64,000 nucleotides of DNA from Stutzerimonas stutzeri (GCF_038561965.1 NZ_CP139348.1:1550001-1614000); one strand, 5' to 3'; shown: positions 45,070 to 55,101, counted from the stretch's first letter. Notes: generated from the sequence alone by a model not told the origin. Numbers and translations: made by a program.

Positions 45070-47163
45070 ATGAGCGACACGACCGTCCACCACCGTGCCT
45101 GTCATCTGTGCGAAGCCATCTGTGGTCTCACCATCCAGACCGAAGGCGAGCGAATCCTCTCGATCAAGGGCGACCCCCTCGACAGCTTCAGTCGCGGCCA
45201 TATCTGTCCGAAGGCTGTCGCGCTGCAGGACATCCAGAACGACCCTGACCGCCTGCGCCACCCGATGCGCCGTTGTGGTGAGGAATGGCAGGCGATCAGC
45301 TGGGACGAAGCCTACGAACTTGTCGCTGAGCGCCTGGCTGAAATCCGCGAACGCCACGGTGGCAACGCCGTGGCGATCTATCAGGGCAACCCGAGCGTGC
45401 ACAACTACGGGTTGATGACCCACAGCTACTATTTCCTTGGCCTGTTGAAAACGCGAAACCGCTTTTCCGCGACCTCGGTCGATCAGCTGCCGCACCATCT
45501 GACCAGCCACCTGATGTACGGCCATGGCCTGTTGTTGCCGGTGCCGGATATCGACCACACCGATTTCATGCTGATCCTCGGCGGCAACCCGCTGGCTTCC
45601 AACGGCAGCATCATGACCGTGCCCGACGTTGAGAAGCGGCTGAAGGCGATTCGTGCCCGTGGCGGCAAGCTGGTGGTGGTCGACCCACGGCGCAGCGAGA
45701 CCGCGGCCATTGCCGATCAGCACCTGTTCGTACGCCCAGGGCAGGACGCCGCGCTGCTGTTCGGCCTGCTCAACACGTTGTTCGAGGAAGGTCTGACCCG
45801 TGCCGCGCCGCTTCCAGTGGACGGTCTGGAAGAGGTGCGCACGGCAATCGCCGCCTTTACCGCCGAAGCGATGAGCGCCCGTTGCGGTGTGCCCGCTGAG
45901 CTGATTCGTCAGCTGGCGCGAGATTTCGCCGCGGCGGACAAGGCGGTCTGCTACGGACGCATGGGCGTTTCGGCCCAGGCCTTCGGTACACTCTGCCAAT
46001 GGCTGGTGCAGCTGATCAACCTGGTCACCGGCAATCTTGATCGCGTCGGCGGCGCGCTGTGCACCGAGCCGGCGGTGGATCTGGTGGAAAGCACCACAGG
46101 CGGGCATTTCGCTGCCTGGCGCAGCCGGGTGTCGCAACTGCCCGAGTACGGCGGCGAACTGCCGGTGGCGGCACTGGCCGAGGAGATGCTCGAGCCGGGG
46201 GACGGGCAGGTACGTGCCTTGATCACCGTGGCCGGCAATCCGGTGCTGTCCACGCCCAACGGGCGCAAGCTGGAGCAGGCGCTGGATGGCCTGGAGTTCA
46301 TGCTCAGCGTGGACTTCTACATCAACGAGACGACCCGCTATGCCGACGTGATCCTGCCGCCGACCGCGCCGCTGGAACATGACCATTACGACGCAACCTT
46401 CAACCTGCTTGCGGTGCGCAACGTCACCCGCTTCAACCAGCCGGTACTGCCCAAGCCCGAGGGCGCGTTGCACGACTGGGAGATCTTCATTGGGCTGGCC
46501 AAGGCCTATGCCGCACGCACGGGCGTCGAGCTGAGGCCGACCATGCCGCCGCAGCAGATGATGGACTTGGCGCTGCGTCATGGTCCCTACGGCGACAAGT
46601 CGGAGCGCAAGTTGAGCCTGGCGGCGCTGGAGGGCTATCCGCACGGGCTGGACCTCGGCCCGCTCAAGCCGAACCTGGCGCGGCGCCTGAAAACCTCGAC
46701 CCAACGAATTCAGGCGGCACCGTCCTTGATGTTGGACGATCTGCAGCGCTTCGCCGCACAGCCCCAGGCGGGCGCAGACGAGCTGCTGCTGATTGGCCGT
46801 CGCCATGTGCGCAGCAACAATTCCTGGATGCACAACTACCAGCGGCTGGTGAAGGGCAAGCCGCGTCACCAGCTAATGATGAACCCTGCCGACATGGCTG
46901 CACGCACCTTGCAGGATGGCCAGCGGGTACGGGTGCGCTCGCGGGTCGGTATGGTCGAGGTGGAGGCACTGGCCAGCGACGAGATGATGCCAGGCGTGGT
47001 CAGTCTGCCCCACGGCTGGGGCCACGGTCGTCCCGGTGTGCAGATGGACATCGCCCGGCAGCAACCCGGCGTCAGCAGCAATGACCTGACCGACGAACGC
47101 GAGCTGGATGTCTCCGGCAATGCGGCGCTCAACGGGGTGCCGGTGCAGGTCAGCGCCGCCTGA
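45070..47163 (+). CDS. Molybdopterin-dependent oxidoreductase (DMSO reductase family)
   Basis: A 697-residue cytoplasmic enzyme; no Tat signal is present. A [4Fe-4S] cluster is bound by Cys11-x2-Cys14-x3-Cys18-x27-Cys46. The molybdopterin domains follow (LILGGNPLASNGSIMTVPD, VVDPRRSETAA) with the cofactor-binding C-terminal domain (about 570-690, RSNNSWMHN, SLPHGWGHGRPG). It is a stand-alone member of the family with formate dehydrogenase/nitrate reductase-like genes; the substrate is not evident. In-frame ATGs at 44959 and 45055 are possible starts, but the family start is near MSDTTVHHRACHLC. No cofactor or electron-transfer partner gene is adjacent. Confidence 0.87.
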   Translation: MSDTTVHHRACHLCEAICGLTIQTEGERILSIKGDPLDSFSRGHICPKAVALQDIQNDPDRLRHPMRRCGEEWQAISWDEAYELVAERLAEIRERHGGNAVAIYQGNPSVHNYGLMTHSYYFLGLLKTRNRFSATSVDQLPHHLTSHLMYGHGLLLPVPDIDHTDFMLILGGNPLASNGSIMTVPDVEKRLKAIRARGGKLVVVDPRRSETAAIADQHLFVRPGQDAALLFGLLNTLFEEGLTRAAPLPVDGLEEVRTAIAAFTAEAMSARCGVPAELIRQLARDFAAADKAVCYGRMGVSAQAFGTLCQWLVQLINLVTGNLDRVGGALCTEPAVDLVESTTGGHFAAWRSRVSQLPEYGGELPVAALAEEMLEPGDGQVRALITVAGNPVLSTPNGRKLEQALDGLEFMLSVDFYINETTRYADVILPPTAPLEHDHYDATFNLLAVRNVTRFNQPVLPKPEGALHDWEIFIGLAKAYAARTGVELRPTMPPQQMMDLALRHGPYGDKSERKLSLAALEGYPHGLDLGPLKPNLARRLKTSTQRIQAAPSLMLDDLQRFAAQPQAGADELLLIGRRHVRSNNSWMHNYQRLVKGKPRHQLMMNPADMAARTLQDGQRVRVRSRVGMVEVEALASDEMMPGVVSLPHGWGHGRPGVQMDIARQQPGVSSNDLTDERELDVSGNAALNGVPVQVSAA

Positions 47164-47211
47164 GCCGGCCCACCTCTGTGATGTCAGGCTGGGCATGAGG
47201 GTGGAAACGGT

Positions 47212-47252
47212 CTCTACTGACGGATGTCCAATCTGCATCCACGACAGTAGAG
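47212..47252 (+). promoter_or_regulatory. Inverted repeat overlapping the ribosome binding site of the OYE gene
   Basis: Perfect arms CTCTACTG (47212-47219) and CAGTAGAG (47245-47252) enclose a nested pair GGATG/CATCC. The right arm contains the GTAGAGG ribosome binding site of the following gene (ATG at 47259). It may be a repressor operator or an RNA hairpin that hides the site. Confidence 0.5.
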
Positions 47253-47258
47253 GCCGTC

Positions 47259-48368
47259 ATGTCCCAGCTTTTCCAGCCGCTCACCCTGCGCCAGCTCAAA
47301 CTGCCCAATCGCATTGCCGTATCCCCGATGTGTCAGTACTCGGCGAAAGCCGGTATGGCCAACGACTGGCATCTGGTGCATCTGGGCAGTCGTGCGGTGG
47401 GTGGCGCCGGGCTGGTGATCATCGAGGCGACAGCAGTCAGCCCTGACGGGCGGATTTCGCCTGATGACCTGGGCATCTGGTCCGACGATCATGTAGAGCC
47501 GTTGCGGCGCATCACCCGCTTCATCGAGGCGCAGGGCTCGTTCGCCGGCGTGCAGCTGGCCCACGCCGGGCGCAAGGCGAGTACATGGCGGCCCTGGCTC
47601 GGCAAGCACGGCAGCGTACCGATCGCCGCTGGCGGCTGGACGCCGGTCGGCCCTTCGACCATTGCCTTCTCGCCCGAGCATGCTGTGCCTACGGCTTTGG
47701 ACGAGGCCGGTATCGCGGGAATAGTGCAGGCGTTCGTCGAGGCCGCCGAGCGTTCGCTGGCGGCGGGTTTCAAGATTGCCGAAGTGCACGCCGCGCACGG
47801 CTACCTGCTGCATCAGTTCCTCTCGCCACTGTCCAACCAGCGTCAGGATCGCTATGGCGGTTCGTTCGAAAACCGCATTCGTTTACTGCTCGAAGTAACG
47901 ACTGCGGTGCGCGAGGTCTGGCCGCAGGAGTTGCCGCTGTTCGTCCGGCTGTCGGCGACCGATTGGGTCGATGACGGCTGGAATGCCGATGAAACCGTCG
48001 AGCTTGCGCGGCGGCTCAAGGATGTCGGTGTCGACCTGATCGATGTGTCATCCGGCGGCACCGCAGCCAACGCCGATATCCCGGTTGGGCCCGGCTACCA
48101 GACCCAGTTTGCCGAGCGCGTGCGCAAGGAAGCGGGTATCGCCACCGGCACGGTCGGCATGATTACCGAAGCGGTGCAGGCCGAGCACATCCTGCGCACC
48201 GGCCAGGCCGATCTGATCCTGCTCGCCCGCGAACTGCTGCGTGATCCGTACTGGCCGCTGCACGCCGCCGAAGACCTGCGCGACAATTCCGTGGCCTGGC
48301 CGGCGCAATACGTGCGTGCCGCGCATCGCGATACGCCTATTCGCCAAGTGTCTGAGTCGTTCGACTGA
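47259..48368 (+). CDS. NADH:flavin oxidoreductase, Old Yellow Enzyme (XenA/YqjM type)
   Basis: A 369-residue FMN enzyme that reduces activated C=C bonds and nitro compounds with NAD(P)H. Cys25 in SPMCQYS, which tunes the flavin in XenA/YqjM-class enzymes, is present, as are the catalytic HAAHGYLLHQFLSP region (His178, His181, Tyr183) and LLARELLRDPYWP at the C-terminus. It probably serves electrophile detoxification. An inverted repeat overlaps its ribosome binding site. Confidence 0.93.
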   Translation: MSQLFQPLTLRQLKLPNRIAVSPMCQYSAKAGMANDWHLVHLGSRAVGGAGLVIIEATAVSPDGRISPDDLGIWSDDHVEPLRRITRFIEAQGSFAGVQLAHAGRKASTWRPWLGKHGSVPIAAGGWTPVGPSTIAFSPEHAVPTALDEAGIAGIVQAFVEAAERSLAAGFKIAEVHAAHGYLLHQFLSPLSNQRQDRYGGSFENRIRLLLEVTTAVREVWPQELPLFVRLSATDWVDDGWNADETVELARRLKDVGVDLIDVSSGGTAANADIPVGPGYQTQFAERVRKEAGIATGTVGMITEAVQAEHILRTGQADLILLARELLRDPYWPLHAAEDLRDNSVAWPAQYVRAAHRDTPIRQVSESFD

Positions 48369-48409
48369 GTACTCGGTCCAATCCTGATTCAATCCGTTTG
48401 GGGACTTCG

Positions 48410-49159
48410 ATGAAAACCAGTGGCCTTCTCGATCAACTGCTGAGGTCCGGTCAGGACCTGTTGCAGAAGCAACAAGCCTCAGTGTCGCGTTCGACACCCT
48501 CGAAAAGCGGTGGCTCGCTCGGCGATATGCTCTCAGGTGTGGGCGGCCCGCTTGGCAGCATTCTTGGTGGTGGCGGCGGTGCCGGAAAAGGTGCGTTAGC
48601 GACCGGGGCGCTCGGCATGCTGCTGGCGAGTCGGAGTGGGCGCCGGATGGGTGCCAAGGCGGTCACCTATGGTGGTCTCGCAGCACTTGGTGTACTTGCC
48701 TATAAAGCCTATGGCAACTGGCAGGCACAGCAAGGCGTTGCGGCGCAGCCTGACGCGTCTCAGCCTGAACCCAAGACTGTGGATCGGCTGCCGCCCGATC
48801 AGGTCGAGGAACACAGCCGAGGCATCCTCAAGGCGCTGGTCGCGGCGGCCAAGGCGGACGGTCACGTCGACGATCAGGAACGCAAAATGATCGAAGCCGA
48901 ACTGGCCCGGCTGACTGAAGATCCAGAGTTGCAGCATTGGCTTGATGCCGAGCTGAACAAACCACTGGATCCTGTCGACGTGGCGGCGGCTGCAACCACC
49001 CCTGAGATGGCATCGGAAATGTATCTGGCCAGCGTGTTGATGGTCGACGAGGAGCAGTTCATGGAGCGCGCCTATCTGGATGAACTGGGCCGCCAGCTAA
49101 AGCTTGATCCTCAGCTGAAGGCCGAACTGGAAAGCCAGGTCCGCGGCGTTTCCGGCTGA
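48410..49159 (+). CDS. YebE-like DUF533 inner-membrane protein with TerB-like domain
   Basis: A 249-residue protein. A low-complexity Gly/Ser-rich segment (residues 30-60) and a hydrophobic stretch (60-105) precede a TerB-like helical domain (about 130-245) with AAKADGHVDDQERKMIEAEL. This is the layout of YebE (DUF533), which responds to envelope stress (Cpx) in E. coli. The ATG has GGGGA upstream; a TTG four codons before is less likely. Confidence 0.85.
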   Translation: MKTSGLLDQLLRSGQDLLQKQQASVSRSTPSKSGGSLGDMLSGVGGPLGSILGGGGGAGKGALATGALGMLLASRSGRRMGAKAVTYGGLAALGVLAYKAYGNWQAQQGVAAQPDASQPEPKTVDRLPPDQVEEHSRGILKALVAAAKADGHVDDQERKMIEAELARLTEDPELQHWLDAELNKPLDPVDVAAAATTPEMASEMYLASVLMVDEEQFMERAYLDELGRQLKLDPQLKAELESQVRGVSG

Positions 49160-49246
49160 AATCAGAGGTTGTGGTCTGCACCTCGCGCTTTCGTTTAGTG
49201 CTGGTCAATTTGCTTGACATTCGCCGTGCCGACGGTCCCGCGTGGG

Positions 49247-49275
49247 CTGTCAGCCGCGGTCAGCTGCGCTATAAT
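49247..49275 (+). promoter_or_regulatory. Promoter of prfB
   Basis: CTGTCA (49247-49252), 17 bases, and consensus TATAAT (49270-49275) lie 41 bases before the prfB start. Confidence 0.65.
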
Positions 49276-49315
49276 CGCCGGCTTTTCGCACCGTCCGATT
49301 GAGAGCTGCCTACTT

Positions 49316-50411
49316 ATGGAAATCAACCCGATCCTCAACAGCATCAAGGACCTGTCCGAGCGCACCCTGTCAATTCGGGGGTATCTTTGACTACGATCAG
49401 AAGCATGATCGCCTCGTCGAAGTAAACCGCGAACTCGAAGACCCTAACGTCTGGAACAACCCCGAATACGCCCAAAACCTGGGCCGCGAGCGCGCCACCC
49501 TGGCGCAGATCGTCGAGACCATCGACGACCTCGACGGCGGTCTGGCCGATTCCCGCGACCTGCTCGAGATGGCGGTCGAAGAAGATGATCAAGGCGCCGT
49601 TGATGACGTGGCCGCCGAGCTGGACCGTCTGCGCGGAATCCTCGAAAAGCTTGAATTCCGCCGCATGTTCAGCCACGAGATGGACCCGAATAACTGCTAC
49701 CTGGACATCCAGGCCGGCTCCGGCGGTACCGAGGCGCAGGACTGGGCCAACATCCTGCTGCGCATGTACCTGCGCTGGGCCGACAAGCGCGGCTTCACTG
49801 CCGAGATCGTCGAACTGTCCGAGGGCGAAGTCGCCGGTATCAAGGGCGCTACCGTTCATATCAAGGGTGAATACGCTTTTGGCTGGTTGCGCACCGAGAT
49901 CGGTGTGCACCGCCTGGTGCGCAAGAGCCCGTTCGACTCTGGCGCGCGTCGCCACACCTCGTTTTCGGCAGTGTTCGTCTCGCCCGAGATCGACGACAGG
50001 GTCGAGATCGAGATCAACCCGGCCGACCTGCGCATCGATACCTACCGCTCCTCCGGTGCCGGTGGTCAGCACGTCAACACCACCGACTCGGCAGTGCGTA
50101 TCACCCACGTACCGACCAACACCGTAGTGGCCTGTCAGAACGAGCGTTCCCAGCACGCCAACAAGGACACCGCCATGAAAATGCTGCGGGCCCGGTTGTA
50201 CGAGCAGGAAATGCAGAAGCGCAATGCGGCGTCCCAGGCGCTGGAAGACACCAAGTCCGATATCGGCTGGGGCCATCAGATCCGCTCGTATGTGCTTGAT
50301 GACTCGCGCATCAAGGACCTGCGCACTGGCATAGAACGTAGCGACTGCAACAAGGTGCTGGACGGCGACCTCGACCAGTACTTGGAAGCCAGTCTGAAGC
50401 AGGGCCTGTAA
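49316..50411 (+). CDS. prfB: Peptide chain release factor 2 (programmed +1 frameshift)
   Basis: Release factor for UGA and UAA stop codons, 364 residues after frameshifting. The reading starts at ATG 49316 and meets an in-frame TGA at 49388-49390 (codon 25). The site CTT-TGA-C, with the Shine-Dalgarno-like GGGGG just upstream, makes the ribosome skip one base, so translation continues with GAC at 49389. This is the conserved autoregulatory shift: scarce RF2 slows termination and favours shifting. The codon-reading motif SPF and the hydrolysis motif GGQ ([13 protein letters not shown]) are intact. The coding sequence is joined from 49316-49387 and 49389-50411. lysS follows, the usual prfB-lysS pair. 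Confidence 0.97.
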
Positions 50412-50480
50412 GCCTTGCCGGGCGCAGTAGTGGCACGACCGTAGACTGGTCTTTGGCCCGCCGCAACAGAGCAGTGCGTC

Positions 50481-50599
50481 GGTGGGCTGAAGCCCGCCCT
50501 GCTTGAGTTCCACGTGTCAGATGTAGGGTGGGCTTCAGCCCACCAAAATAGGGCAGGTCCCTGGTGGGCTGAAGCGAAACGCCTTCCGGCGCACCCTAC
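50481..50599. repeat. REP/REPIN-like repeat cluster between prfB and lysS
   Basis: Three copies of a GGTGGGCTGAAGCC-type palindrome: 50481-50498 (GGTGGGCTGAAGCCCGCC), 50527-50544 (GGTGGGCTTCAGCCCACC, perfect) and 50563-50575 (partial). The last two lie inside a 77-base unit with terminal inverted repeats GTAGGGTG (50523-50530) and CACCCTAC (50592-50599). This is the form of paired, inverted REP elements. Such elements are moved by RAYT transposases encoded elsewhere and are non-coding. Confidence 0.7.
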
Positions 50600-50637
50600 C
50601 CAGGATTCATCCATTCGATTCCAGGCATTTTGAAACC

Positions 50638-52140
50638 ATGAGCGAACAACCGCTGAACCAGCACGCCATCCAAGAGGAAGAAAACAAGCTAATTGCCCTG
50701 CGCAAGGAAAAGCTTGCTGCCGTGCGCGAGCAGGGCAACGCCTTCCCCAATGACTTCCGTCGCGACCGCTATGCAGGCGATCTGCAGAAACAGTACGCCG
50801 AGAAGACCAAGGAAGAGCTGGAAGCGGACGCCATCCCGGTCAAGGTCGCCGGGCGCATCATGCTCAACCGCGGACCATTCATGGTCCTGCAGGACATGAG
50901 CGGGCGCATCCAGGTGTATGTCGATCGCAAGACGCTGCCAGCCGAGCAGGTCGAGGCGGTCAAGCACTTCGACCTGGGCGACATCATTGCCGCCGAAGGC
51001 ACCCTGGCGCGTTCCGGCAAGGGTGACCTCTACGTCTACATGAACAGCGTGCGTCTGCTGACCAAGTCGCTGCGTCCGCTGCCGGACAAGTTCCACGGCC
51101 TGACCGACACCGAGCAGCGCTATCGCCAGCGCTACGTCGATCTGATGGTCAACGAGGAAGTTCGTGAGACCTTCCGCGTGCGTTCCCAGGTCATCGCGCA
51201 TATCCGCAAGTTCCTCGCCGAGCGTGACTTCCTCGAAGTGGAAACGCCGATGCTGCAGACCATCCCTGGCGGCGCCGCGGCCAAACCGTTCGAGACCCAC
51301 CACAACGCGCTGGACATGCCGATGTTCCTGCGTATTGCACCGGAGCTGTATCTGAAGCGTCTGGTGGTTGGTGGCTTCGAGCGCGTATTCGAGATCAACC
51401 GCAACTTCCGTAACGAAGGCGTTTCGACCCGGCATAACCCCGAGTTCACCATGCTCGAGTTCTACCAGGCCTACGCCGATTACGAAGACAACATGGACCT
51501 GACCGAGGAGCTGTTCCGCGAGCTGGCCCTGGCGGTACTCGGCAGCACCGACGTTCCCTACGGCGACAAGGTGTTCCATTTCGGCGAACCGTTCGTGCGG
51601 CTTTCGGTGTTCGACTCGATCCTCAAGTTCAACCCCGAAATCAGCGCCGATGATCTCAACGACCTGGAAAAGGCCCGTGCCCTGGCCAAGAAGGCTGGCG
51701 CCAAGTTGTTCGGCCACGAAGGCCTGGGCAAGCTGCAGGTGTTGATTTTCGAGGAGTTGGTCGAGCACAAGCTGGAACAGCCGACCTTCATCACTGAATA
51801 CCCGTTCGAAGTCTCGCCGCTGGCGCGCCGCAACGACCGCAACCCCAATGTCACCGATCGCTTCGAGCTGTTCATCGGTGGTCGTGAAATCGCCAACGCC
51901 TATTCCGAGCTCAACGACGCCGAGGATCAGGCCGAGCGTTTCCACGCCCAGGTGGCGGACAAGGACGCTGGCGACGACGAAGCCATGCATTTCGACGCTG
52001 ATTTCGTCCGCGCTTTGGAGTACGGCATGCCGCCGACCGCGGGCGAGGGGATCGGTATCGACCGTCTGGTTATGCTGCTGACCAACTCGCCGTCGATCCG
52101 CGACGTGATCCTCTTCCCGCACATGCGACCGGAAGTCTGA
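50638..52140 (+). CDS. lysS: Lysyl-tRNA synthetase, class II
   Basis: A 500-residue dimeric enzyme charging tRNA-Lys. An N-terminal OB-fold anticodon domain (about 60-150) is followed by the class II core: motif 2 [15 protein letters not shown] and motif 3 [15 protein letters not shown]. Complete and of normal length. It is encoded downstream of prfB as in E. coli, but here a REP-like element separates them. Confidence 0.97.
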   Translation: MSEQPLNQHAIQEEENKLIALRKEKLAAVREQGNAFPNDFRRDRYAGDLQKQYAEKTKEELEADAIPVKVAGRIMLNRGPFMVLQDMSGRIQVYVDRKTLPAEQVEAVKHFDLGDIIAAEGTLARSGKGDLYVYMNSVRLLTKSLRPLPDKFHGLTDTEQRYRQRYVDLMVNEEVRETFRVRSQVIAHIRKFLAERDFLEVETPMLQTIPGGAAAKPFETHHNALDMPMFLRIAPELYLKRLVVGGFERVFEINRNFRNEGVSTRHNPEFTMLEFYQAYADYEDNMDLTEELFRELALAVLGSTDVPYGDKVFHFGEPFVRLSVFDSILKFNPEISADDLNDLEKARALAKKAGAKLFGHEGLGKLQVLIFEELVEHKLEQPTFITEYPFEVSPLARRNDRNPNVTDRFELFIGGREIANAYSELNDAEDQAERFHAQVADKDAGDDEAMHFDADFVRALEYGMPPTAGEGIGIDRLVMLLTNSPSIRDVILFPHMRPEV

Positions 52141-52235
52141 TCCACTGACTGTGAAGGTCACCAACCCGCAGTGTGCTGGCGCAGGCATCTGCGGGTATAA
52201 CCTCAACGGTACGGATCTTCCGTGAAGAGGTAGCG

Positions 52236-53531
52236 ATGAATACCCGTAACAACCTGGACGAATACCAGAGCATCGTGCGTGCGCTATCCGACCGCATCGT
52301 CGAGGCACAAACCCCGGTGCGCGTGCTGGATGCGGTCAAGTGGGACGAAAACACCCGCCAAGGCTTCTTCGCTGCCCAAGGGCGCGAGTTGCCGAAGATC
52401 GATCGCGGTTATTACGAGGGCCGGCCACTGGCCTTCGATTCCAGCGCGAAGAAACAGGAATTCCAAGACATCGAGCGCGACATCACCCGCCAGCTCGGCC
52501 AGTTCAACCCGGTCGGGCAGATCATGCGGCGTATGTGCAAGGAATACCGCATGGTGATTCGCATGCTCGAGGCGCGCGGCACGCCGGACTTCGGCATGAT
52601 CTCGCAGGAGCTCTACGGCGCGGCGTCTGACGCCTTTCACGCCGGCGATCCAACCCTGGCCGATCTCGGGCTGATGCTTTCGGATTACCTGAACAACATT
52701 GCCGATCGTGGCGATTTGCGCGACGAACCGAAGAACCTCACCGCACCGCAGGCGGTCGAGCTGCTGCAGAAACGCCTCGACGTGGTGTTCGGCGAAGGCG
52801 AGGGCGTGATCCGCGTGTTCGAGTCCGATGGCATCCTCGCCGATGCGGCGGCTGGCGCCGACTACATCAAGATTCGCAGCGATGCGCTGTTCAACGAGCG
52901 CGACGTGCGTGCGCTGGAAGTCCATGAAGGCCTGGTGCATGTGGGCACCACGCTCAACGGCCAGAACCAGCCGATCTGCACCTTCCTGGCCAAGGGGCCG
53001 CCATCCTCAACGGTGACTCAGGAAGGTCTGGCGATTCTGATGGAAGTGATTGCCTTCGCCTCCTACCCGACACGTTTGCGCAAATTGACCAACCGCACCC
53101 GCGCCATCCACATGGCCGAGGAGGGCGCGGATTTTCTCGACGTTTTCGCCTTCTTCCGCGAGCAGGGCTATGCCGACGACGACTGCTACAGCAATGCCAG
53201 CCGCGTATTTCGAGGCTCGACACCGGATGGCTTGCCCTTCACCAAGGATCTGTCCTACCTGAAGGGTTTCATCATGGTCTACAACTACATCCAGCTCGCC
53301 GTACGCAAAGGCCAGCTCGAGCAGATTCCACTACTGTTCTGTGGCAAGACCACCCTTGAAGACATGCGCACGCTGCGCCAGCTGGTGGACGAAGGCATGG
53401 TGGTACCGCCCAAGTACCTGCCGCAGCAGTTTCAGGATCTCAACGCACTATCGGCCTGGATGTGCTTCTCCAACTTCTTGAATCATCTGAGCCTGGATCG
53501 CATCGAAGCCGATTACGCCAACATTCTCTGA
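52236..53531 (+). CDS. QEGLA-motif metallopeptidase-like protein (DUF1704)
   Basis: A 431-residue protein. It carries the family metal-site pattern HEGLVH (near residue 230) and the diagnostic TQEGLAILMEV (near 262). Databases call this family flavohemoglobin expression-modulating QEGLA motif protein; the eukaryotic relatives (MATCAP) are tubulin tyrosine-type carboxypeptidases, so a peptidase role is likely. The start MNTRNNLDEYQ has GAAGAGG eight bases before. It leads a same-direction run with the BI-1-like and AIM24-like genes; the next gene starts 43 bases downstream. Confidence 0.83.
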   Translation: MNTRNNLDEYQSIVRALSDRIVEAQTPVRVLDAVKWDENTRQGFFAAQGRELPKIDRGYYEGRPLAFDSSAKKQEFQDIERDITRQLGQFNPVGQIMRRMCKEYRMVIRMLEARGTPDFGMISQELYGAASDAFHAGDPTLADLGLMLSDYLNNIADRGDLRDEPKNLTAPQAVELLQKRLDVVFGEGEGVIRVFESDGILADAAAGADYIKIRSDALFNERDVRALEVHEGLVHVGTTLNGQNQPICTFLAKGPPSSTVTQEGLAILMEVIAFASYPTRLRKLTNRTRAIHMAEEGADFLDVFAFFREQGYADDDCYSNASRVFRGSTPDGLPFTKDLSYLKGFIMVYNYIQLAVRKGQLEQIPLLFCGKTTLEDMRTLRQLVDEGMVVPPKYLPQQFQDLNALSAWMCFSNFLNHLSLDRIEADYANIL

Positions 53532-53574
53532 TCCCGAACAACCGGATACACCTCACGCAAGGAAGCGTAACGAC

Positions 53575-54234
53575 ATGGAAAACCCCGTTTTTGCCCGCCG
53601 TGCGAGCCCGATGGATCGCACGTTATCGCCCGCCGCATACAACCTCGTCATCGGCCTCACCCTCTGTTGGGGGTTCTGGGTCAATTGGTGGATGGTTGGC
53701 AACATTCCGGTCGAGGCTATCCGCAGCATTCACCCGTGGCTGTTCTTCGGTGGCTATTTCGCCAGCTGCATGACCGGTGCCTGGCTGTTTCACCGTTCGA
53801 ACAAGCCCTCGGTGAGTTTCCTCGGTTACAACCTGGTCGTGGTGCCGTTCGGGCTCATTGTCAATCTGGTGGTCAGTCGCTACGACGCTGCACTGGTTCA
53901 CGACGCCATCCGCATCACGGCGCTCGTCACAGTGGGCATGATGGTGCTGGGTACGCTGTTTCCGAAGTTTTTCGCCAGCATCGCCAGTGCCCTGACGGTG
54001 GCGTTGCTGTTGGTGATCATCGTGGAACTGGTCGAGCTGTTCATCCTCGGCATCCACCATGGCGTGATCGACTGGATCGTCGTGGCGATCTTCTGCGGTT
54101 ACGTTGGCGTCGACTGGGGCAGGGCGAACCAGATTCCGAAGACCCTGGATAACGCCATCGACAGTGCTGCGGCGCTCTATATGGACATCATCAATCTGTT
54201 CCTGCGTATCCTGCGCATTCTTGGTCGTAAATAG
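53575..54234 (+). CDS. Bax inhibitor-1/YccA-like membrane protein
   Basis: A 219-residue protein with seven membrane helices and the BI-1 C-terminal pattern VDWGRANQIPKTLDNAIDSA followed by YMDIINLFLRIL. Bacterial BI-1 proteins include pH-sensitive calcium leak channels (BsYetJ) and the FtsH modulator YccA; the acidic pair in the last helices fits the former type. AAGGAAG precedes the start. Confidence 0.8.
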   Translation: MENPVFARRASPMDRTLSPAAYNLVIGLTLCWGFWVNWWMVGNIPVEAIRSIHPWLFFGGYFASCMTGAWLFHRSNKPSVSFLGYNLVVVPFGLIVNLVVSRYDAALVHDAIRITALVTVGMMVLGTLFPKFFASIASALTVALLLVIIVELVELFILGIHHGVIDWIVVAIFCGYVGVDWGRANQIPKTLDNAIDSAAALYMDIINLFLRILRILGRK

Positions 54235-54294
54235 GCGGGGCGGAGCAGCTGTGTCCTTGCCGTGCCGCCATCCAGTCGCTTTCAGGAGCCTCCT

Positions 54295-55041
54295 GTGTCC
54301 AGCCATGAACTCGAATACGAAATCCTCGGCCAGTCTGCGCAAAGCGTGGAGATCATCCTCGACCCCGGCGAGACGGTGATCGCCGAGGCCGGGGCGATGA
54401 ACTACATGACCGATGGCGTGCGTTTCGAGGCGCGCATGGGGGATGGCTCCAGCAGCGGCGTGCTCGGCAAGCTGTGGGGCATGGGCAAGCGGATGATCAC
54501 CGGTGAGTCGCTGTTCCTCACGCATTTCACCAATCAGGGCAAAAGCCAGGCCCGCGTGGCCTTTGCTGCGCCATATCCCGGCACGGTAGTGCCGGTGGAC
54601 CTCGCAGCGCTCGGTGGGCAATTGATCTGCCAGAAGGACGCCTTTCTCTGTGCGGCCTACGGCACCCGTATTGGCATCAGCTTCAGCAAACGCATCGGCG
54701 CCGGCTTCTTCGGTGGTGAGGGATTCATTCTGCAGCGCCTGGACGGCGACGGGCTGGCCTTCGTTCACGCCGGCGGTACGGTGATCCGCAAGGAACTGGA
54801 CAACGAAACCCTGCGGCTGGATACCGGCTGCCTGGTGGCGTTCACGCCTGGTATCGATTACGACATCCAGTTGGCTGGCGGTCTGCGTAGCATGTTGTTC
54901 GGCGGTGAAGGATTGCTGCTCACCACCCTAAAGGGCACCGGTAGCGTCTGGATTCAGAGCCTGCCGTTCTCGCGTCTTGCCGAGCGGGTCTACGAGGCGA
55001 CCTATCAGGCCCGCGGAGAAACCCGCGCCGGAGGTAAATGA
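54295..55041 (+). CDS. AIM24/TIGR00266 family protein
   Basis: A 248-residue soluble beta-rich protein with family motifs [35 protein letters not shown] and [14 protein letters not shown]. The fold is a trefoil-like beta structure; the yeast relative AIM24 organises mitochondrial inner-membrane complexes, but the bacterial role is unknown. The start is GTG at 54295 with AGGAG at correct spacing; an in-frame ATG 11 codons upstream lacks a site and family similarity. It follows the BI-1-like gene by 60 bases. Confidence 0.87.
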   Translation: MSSHELEYEILGQSAQSVEIILDPGETVIAEAGAMNYMTDGVRFEARMGDGSSSGVLGKLWGMGKRMITGESLFLTHFTNQGKSQARVAFAAPYPGTVVPVDLAALGGQLICQKDAFLCAAYGTRIGISFSKRIGAGFFGGEGFILQRLDGDGLAFVHAGGTVIRKELDNETLRLDTGCLVAFTPGIDYDIQLAGGLRSMLFGGEGLLLTTLKGTGSVWIQSLPFSRLAERVYEATYQARGETRAGGK

Positions 55042-55101
55042 TCGGCCTGGGTCACGTCTGAATTTGCCACAATAGGCCTCTTTGCCTCGATGAGATCGTC
55101 C

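Noticed and set aside
45028..46869. 613-codon antisense frame in the molybdopterin oxidoreductase gene
   Set aside because: Shadow frame; the + strand has Fe-S and molybdopterin motifs. The antisense protein has the His/Gln/Arg-rich composition of mirror frames.
49214..49275. TTGACA at 49214 paired with TATAAT at 49270
   Set aside because: The spacing of 50 bases is far too long; CTGTCA at 49247 fits with 17.
49299..50411. Single long frame for prfB from 49299
   Set aside because: The frame is that of the post-shift part only; the true start is ATG 49316 in the other frame with a programmed shift at 49388.
50689..52308. 539-codon antisense frame over lysS
   Set aside because: Covers a complete, well-conserved lysS on the other strand and has no domain of its own.
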